Position numbers and translations under genes: made by a program. A stretch of DNA of 64,000 nt from JABMQF01 sp964563755 (lineage in GTDB: Archaea; Nanobdellota; Nanobdellia; Woesearchaeales; UBA11576), in the NCBI GenBank assembly GCA_964563755.1, contig CAZLYC010000004.1, forward strand, positions 1 through 64,000, given 5' to 3'. The notes beneath the pieces were generated by a model, which was not told where the DNA came from, searched no databases, and was given only the letters and a program-made list of their open reading frames with translations. Positions 60,823 to 64,000 of this stretch are shown here, in pieces (the first letter of the stretch is position 1; each line of letters opens with the position of its first letter).

Positions 60823-61254
60823 ATGTCTAAAAATCAAGATGAAGGGACTCTTGGAGAAAAAGAAGTCATAAAGCTAGTTAAATGTCCTAATTGTGGTAAG
60901 AAACTGATGCAGCTTCCTAAGAATTATCCTCTTTGTGACACTCAATGCACTAGTTGTTTATTCAGAGCTCAAATAAAGACGAATAATTCAAAACTAAAAG
61001 ACAAAATCTTTGGTGCGGGTTGGGACATCATGGATAAAGTTCTAAAATCAGGTTATATGATTCCGCCATTAATTGCAAACTTCAAGTGGACTGAGGGAAA
61101 AAAGCAACATCAAGAAATTTTATTCTATCCATTTGTTCCAAAGACGAGCCTTAAGAAAAGACAGTTATCTTCAACTGCAAGACGGGCAAATTATAAGATG
61201 TTTGATTATGTTGGATTGAAGAAGTTGCCTAATATTGTGCTATATCATAAATAA
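60823..61254 (+). CDS. zinc-finger restriction-endonuclease-like protein
   Basis: 143 residues, opening with KCPNCGKKLMQLPKN near 20, a CxxC zinc finger, and continuing CDTQCTSCLFRAQIKTNN near 38. The second CxxC and the Q-x-K pattern after a strand resemble DpnI or Dam-replacing restriction enzymes (PD-(D/E)xK core with zinc finger). No methyltransferase is adjacent. The classification is by motif impression. Confidence 0.5.
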   Translation: MSKNQDEGTLGEKEVIKLVKCPNCGKKLMQLPKNYPLCDTQCTSCLFRAQIKTNNSKLKDKIFGAGWDIMDKVLKSGYMIPPLIANFKWTEGKKQHQEILFYPFVPKTSLKKRQLSSTARRANYKMFDYVGLKKLPNIVLYHK

Positions 61255-61320
61255 AAAAAGTTGTTTAACTTCCAAACCAAAGATAATCTTATAAACTACT
61301 GTTAATAAGTAAACCTCTCG

Positions 61321-61980
61321 ATGGATATCAATCTCGAAAGACAAGCAGGCATTAAGAGATTCATTCACGAAGTGATAAGCGAAAGCTTAGTTAGGTATGT
61401 CTTTAAACAATCTGGATATAGAGTGTTGAGGGGTGCTGCGCTTGGACGATTTCTTAGGGCAAGAGATAATTATTTCAGAGACAGAGAACAACAAGAACGA
61501 ATTGTTAAATGTTTGAAGATATGTGATTGTTCTCATAAAGTTGGTTTGCCAGTATATGAAATAGGAATGCCTGATTATTTTATTTATTCTGACGCAGATG
61601 AATTTTTTGTAGAGGTTAAGTGCAACAAGTCAAAATTGAAGGAAAGTCAAGATAGAGCATTTCCGTTGATAAATGAAATAATACCTATAAAGATTGCAAG
61701 GATGAACGTTGATTTTAGTATTACAAGTCAAGGTATTGTCATGTATGACTTGTCTGAGAACGAAAAACTCAAATCAAAAACGGTTGAGAAAATAAGAGAG
61801 CTATTGCCTGATTTAGGGGAAGATAAAATCAACAAGCTTTTTGATATTTTTAATAAAAGAGAAGAATTTCCGTTTGATTTGTTGGATTTAAGGGTAGGAA
61901 AAGCAGAAGATGATGAAGAAGAGTTAGTCGATATGGAGCAGGATAAACCAGTAGAAAATGAAGAAGATGAGTATCTCTGA
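61321..61980 (+). CDS. PD-(D/E)xK nuclease-like protein
   Basis: 219 residues; the core GMPDYFIYSDADEFFVEVKC near residue 82 gives the PD ... ExK active-site pattern, with a leading helix ESLVRYVFKQSGYRV. The C-terminal tail is acidic (DDEEELVDMEQ). It resembles VRR-NUC or Holliday-junction resolvase-like nucleases. It follows the zinc-finger endonuclease by 66 bp in the same direction. Confidence 0.62.
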   Translation: MDINLERQAGIKRFIHEVISESLVRYVFKQSGYRVLRGAALGRFLRARDNYFRDREQQERIVKCLKICDCSHKVGLPVYEIGMPDYFIYSDADEFFVEVKCNKSKLKESQDRAFPLINEIIPIKIARMNVDFSITSQGIVMYDLSENEKLKSKTVEKIRELLPDLGEDKINKLFDIFNKREEFPFDLLDLRVGKAEDDEEELVDMEQDKPVENEEDEYL

Positions 61981-62319
61981 AAGTAAAATAACTGTTTAAT
62001 CTTCAGTTTCCTCAACGATATCCTCGTATACTCATTGATATTCTCTGGCAGGACATTCAAGGGGAACCGTCTTATCTCTTCGTGTTTGTCAGGTTATTTG
62101 TTTGTTGCTTCTCCTTCAATGTATGCTGCTAGGTATAATCGGAACTCTTCCGTCATTTCCGCAACTCTTCCGCTTTGATGCCTTGTTTTTCGGAAAGTTT
62201 CCGCTTTGTCCGTAAAGTTTCTGGTGTGTCCGTAAGCTTTCTACTTTTTGTTGGCTAAAACATATTAATACTCAAGTCATCACTCGACGGATAAGAAAAT
62301 TGGTGATTTCTTAAAAAGT
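61981..62319. repeat. intergenic region with TTCCG/GTCCGTAA repeats and gene fragments
   Basis: Near-repeats of AACTCTTCCG, GTTTCCG and GTCCGTAA occur between about 62140 and 62250. On the minus strand a 48-codon open stretch (about 62100-62245) reads FTDKAETFRK and VAEMTEEFRLYLAAYIEG but has no clear start. A second fragment nearby (62010-62080) also reads like coding sequence. The pattern suggests a decayed gene with repeated short peptides. No complete gene is seen here. Confidence 0.35.
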
Positions 62320-62580
62320 GTGTTTGACAGCATTCGCAAAAATAATCAGGAGGCAGGAAGAATGCTAAGATTCGAAAAACAATTGATGACAGATGATGAA
62401 TTCCAGTATCAGAGGGCGATGGTAAGGAATGAATACCCTCTCTATCAAGCAGAGCTTGACAGGCGACACAGGGAACAATACATGATACAGGAAGAGGATT
62501 ACATGCACTGCATGAGTAAGATGAAGGAAGCGTTCCAGAATGAATTGCAGTTCCTTAGAGGAAGATTATACCTAAAATGA
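62320..62580 (+). CDS. small charged helical protein
   Basis: 86 residues from a GTG; almost entirely charged helix with Gln/Glu/Arg (FEKQLMTDDEFQYQRAMVRN). No domain is recognised. It lies before the AbrB-like gene on the same strand with a 54-bp gap. Confidence 0.4.
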   Translation: MFDSIRKNNQEAGRMLRFEKQLMTDDEFQYQRAMVRNEYPLYQAELDRRHREQYMIQEEDYMHCMSKMKEAFQNELQFLRGRLYLK

Positions 62581-62634
62581 TGGTCATAAAATAAAGCGAT
62601 GACATTCAGGCGCTTGCAGAGACTTTAATCTTTT

Positions 62635-62922
62635 ATGACGGGAGGGGACGCAGAGTCCCTTCTCGGATCAATATCAAGCTATTTGGACTACAACAACATG
62701 GCAGAAAATCAAATAACGCTCGGAAAGTATGCTATAACTCGGACAGGAATAGCTTTTTCTACAAAAATAAGGCAGACAAGAGGGAGCTTGTTTCATACAC
62801 TACCTAAAGAGATTTGTGCGGGTTGTGAATTAAAGAAGGGGCAGGAGTTGAGGAATTATCTAGTCCGCAACGAGAGCGGAAAGATTGGGTTGTATATACA
62901 ACTAGAAAAAAATCATGAATAA
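62635..62922 (+). CDS. AbrB/MazE-like DNA-binding protein
   Basis: 95 residues; the C-terminal half SLFHTLPKEICAGCELKKGQELRNYLV matches the looped-hinge beta fold of AbrB/MazE proteins (xLP-x-x-I-x-x-x-x-L-KKGxx-x-V). It might regulate the element or act as an antitoxin. A shorter form starting at MAENQITLGK (62698) is also possible. Confidence 0.52.
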   Translation: MTGGDAESLLGSISSYLDYNNMAENQITLGKYAITRTGIAFSTKIRQTRGSLFHTLPKEICAGCELKKGQELRNYLVRNESGKIGLYIQLEKNHE

Positions 62923-62926
62923 GACT

Positions 62927-63718
62927 CTAATGATACTTTGGCTCAATTAGATTATTTGTGATTTCCACCATGAGTAGTTTATACATATCAATGCAATAAT
63001 TCAGGTATGATAAGGTTATTTCCTCGATATTAGCTTTTGGTCCTTTTGCTTCATATTTGGACAGGTCCTGATGTGTTTTAAGGTAATGTGGAATAATAGT
63101 CAAATCTTCGGAAACTGTTACAGTGATAGGTAATAACCCGTGGTGACAAATGTAATTTCTTAGTTGGTTATACTGTTCATACTCTATTTTCATTTGCCGA
63201 AAATATTTCACGATAGCATTGTTAGCACCCTTTTTCTCTAATTTAGTTATGGCACAGGTGAACGAAACACTGTTAGGTAGAATCCCTAACTGATAGATCT
63301 CATTCAGGACGTGACCGACGATATCCAAATAGCTTTTTAGACAATAGAACATATATTCAACATTAGCAATGAACTGATAGCTCAATTTTAAATTAAAGAA
63401 GCCTAGATGGTCGGATTCACATAAATTTCTGTCTTTTTTTATATCTTTTTTAATAATATCATAAATTGCGCCTGATGTGCAAAGCTTAGAGTGAAGCGTG
63501 TTGAGGCGTTCATTAAACGGGAAAAGAGGCAATCCAAAAGAGCGGTCGTTCAGTGGATTTTTGAATTTAAGTTGAACTAAATTAGAATCCTTTACAATAT
63601 CATTTCCACAAAGATCTATGTATTTACTTGCTCTTTTTGAAAATCTTCTAGACATTTTGTCTAATAGAGTCTTTAAACCAGATATATCTTCTAACCATCT
63701 TTCATCTTTTGCAACCAT
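62927..63718 (-). CDS. HEPN-like protein
   Basis: 263 residues, mainly helical, with RNYICHH near residue 185, the R-x4-H motif of HEPN domains (RNase active site in many toxin and defence proteins). The ATG at 63718 follows GAGAGGT by about 8 bp. The upstream gene on the same strand ends 38 bp away. HEPN proteins often pair with an antitoxin or a sensor. Confidence 0.55.
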   Translation of the reverse strand: MVAKDERWLEDISGLKTLLDKMSRRFSKRASKYIDLCGNDIVKDSNLVQLKFKNPLNDRSFGLPLFPFNERLNTLHSKLCTSGAIYDIIKKDIKKDRNLCESDHLGFFNLKLSYQFIANVEYMFYCLKSYLDIVGHVLNEIYQLGILPNSVSFTCAITKLEKKGANNAIVKYFRQMKIEYEQYNQLRNYICHHGLLPITVTVSEDLTIIPHYLKTHQDLSKYEAKGPKANIEEITLSYLNYCIDMYKLLMVEITNNLIEPKYH

Positions 63719-63756
63719 AATATTACCTCTCAAATATTATCTAAATTCACCCAATC

Positions 63757-64000
63757 TTAATAGTCCAAGAGACTATAAAGTTCTAAATTAAATGATATTA
63801 ACGCTTTGGTTGTAGGATCAAGGTGAAGCAATTGGTCCACAAATTCCCTTATATCAAAAATTGTTAGTTTTATCTGCGGATGTTTTTCCGAAGCATGCTT
63901 TTTCAACCAGTCATAATCTTCTTTCGATGTTTTTAAAAGATTAACAAGACAATAGACCTGTTTAACATTGTTGTCTTGAAAAATTTCCAATTCGCGCTTG
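63757..64000 (-). CDS. unknown protein, 5' part beyond right edge
   Basis: An open frame enters from the right edge and ends at a stop near 63757, giving 81 visible residues with alpha/beta features (VKQVYCLVNLLKTSK, LTIFDIREFVDQLLHLD). It ends in ELYSLLDY. It is co-directional with, and 38 bp upstream of, the HEPN gene, so it may be part of the same module. No family is recognised. Confidence 0.5.
   Translation of the reverse strand, partial: KRELEIFQDNNVKQVYCLVNLLKTSKEDYDWLKKHASEKHPQIKLTIFDIREFVDQLLHLDPTTKALISFNLELYSLLDY

Noticed and set aside
39049..64000. Relaxase, VirD4 coupling protein or integrase.
   Set aside because: I looked for relaxase HUH/Tyr motifs, a second Walker A ATPase next to virB4, and tyrosine recombinase motifs and did not find them.

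Overview
The window is archaeal and most resembles a DPANN-type genome (Woesearchaeota, Pacearchaeota or a relative; this lineage call is an inference). The evidence is the archaeal GatD/GatE amidotransferase, a CDC48-type AAA ATPase, archease, a TrmB-family regulator, class III (archaeal type IV pilin) signal peptides, many leaderless genes with a TATA box about 25 bp before the ATG, and two tRNA genes carrying bulge-helix-bulge (BHB) introns.

Positions 1 to about 39,050 look chromosomal. They hold translation and RNA genes (truD, gatE, gatD, archease, a ThiF-like/ThiI-like sulfur-transfer pair, tRNA-Arg, tRNA-Gly), core DNA genes (smc, RNase HII, TatD, DHH phosphoesterase), CDC48, a pentameric ligand-gated channel homologue, a TrmB-linked carbohydrate/DAHP-synthase cluster, a surface Cys-rich membrane protein, and two pilin-like operons (11.9-13.5 kb and 31.3-36.0 kb). 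Both tRNAs carry two introns each. tRNA-Gly is overlapped on the other strand by the tail of a LAGLIDADG homing-endonuclease gene. The smc gene is split by a 106-bp frame-breaking insertion bounded by perfect 12-bp direct repeats.

From about 39,200 to the right edge the content becomes accessory and in places very A+T rich. It reads as an integrated conjugative-type element. The core genes are a VirB2-like pilin, small membrane proteins, a VirB6-like protein, a ribbon-helix-helix regulator and a 1035-residue VirB4 ATPase with a PrgI/VirB3-like N-terminus and a PD-(D/E)xK-like C-terminus. Cargo includes a possible wHTH/PIN toxin-antitoxin pair preceded by a tandem duplication of its own promoter and start, a membrane-anchored PIN protein operon, a UvrD-like helicase with an inserted nuclease domain, a trypsin-like membrane protease, a Nudix plus 2H/metallophosphoesterase pair, small lipoproteins, two restriction-like nucleases, an AbrB-like protein and a HEPN protein. 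A decayed copy of the virB4 5' end at 57.2 kb shows past duplication. I did not find a relaxase, VirD4 or integrase, so the element is incomplete here, immobile, or extends past the right edge.

The observations most worth following up are the smc insertion, the multi-intron tRNAs with their adjacent homing endonuclease, the three-part VirB4 fusion, the duplicated-promoter wHTH/PIN pair, and the Nudix + 2H-metallophosphoesterase pair.
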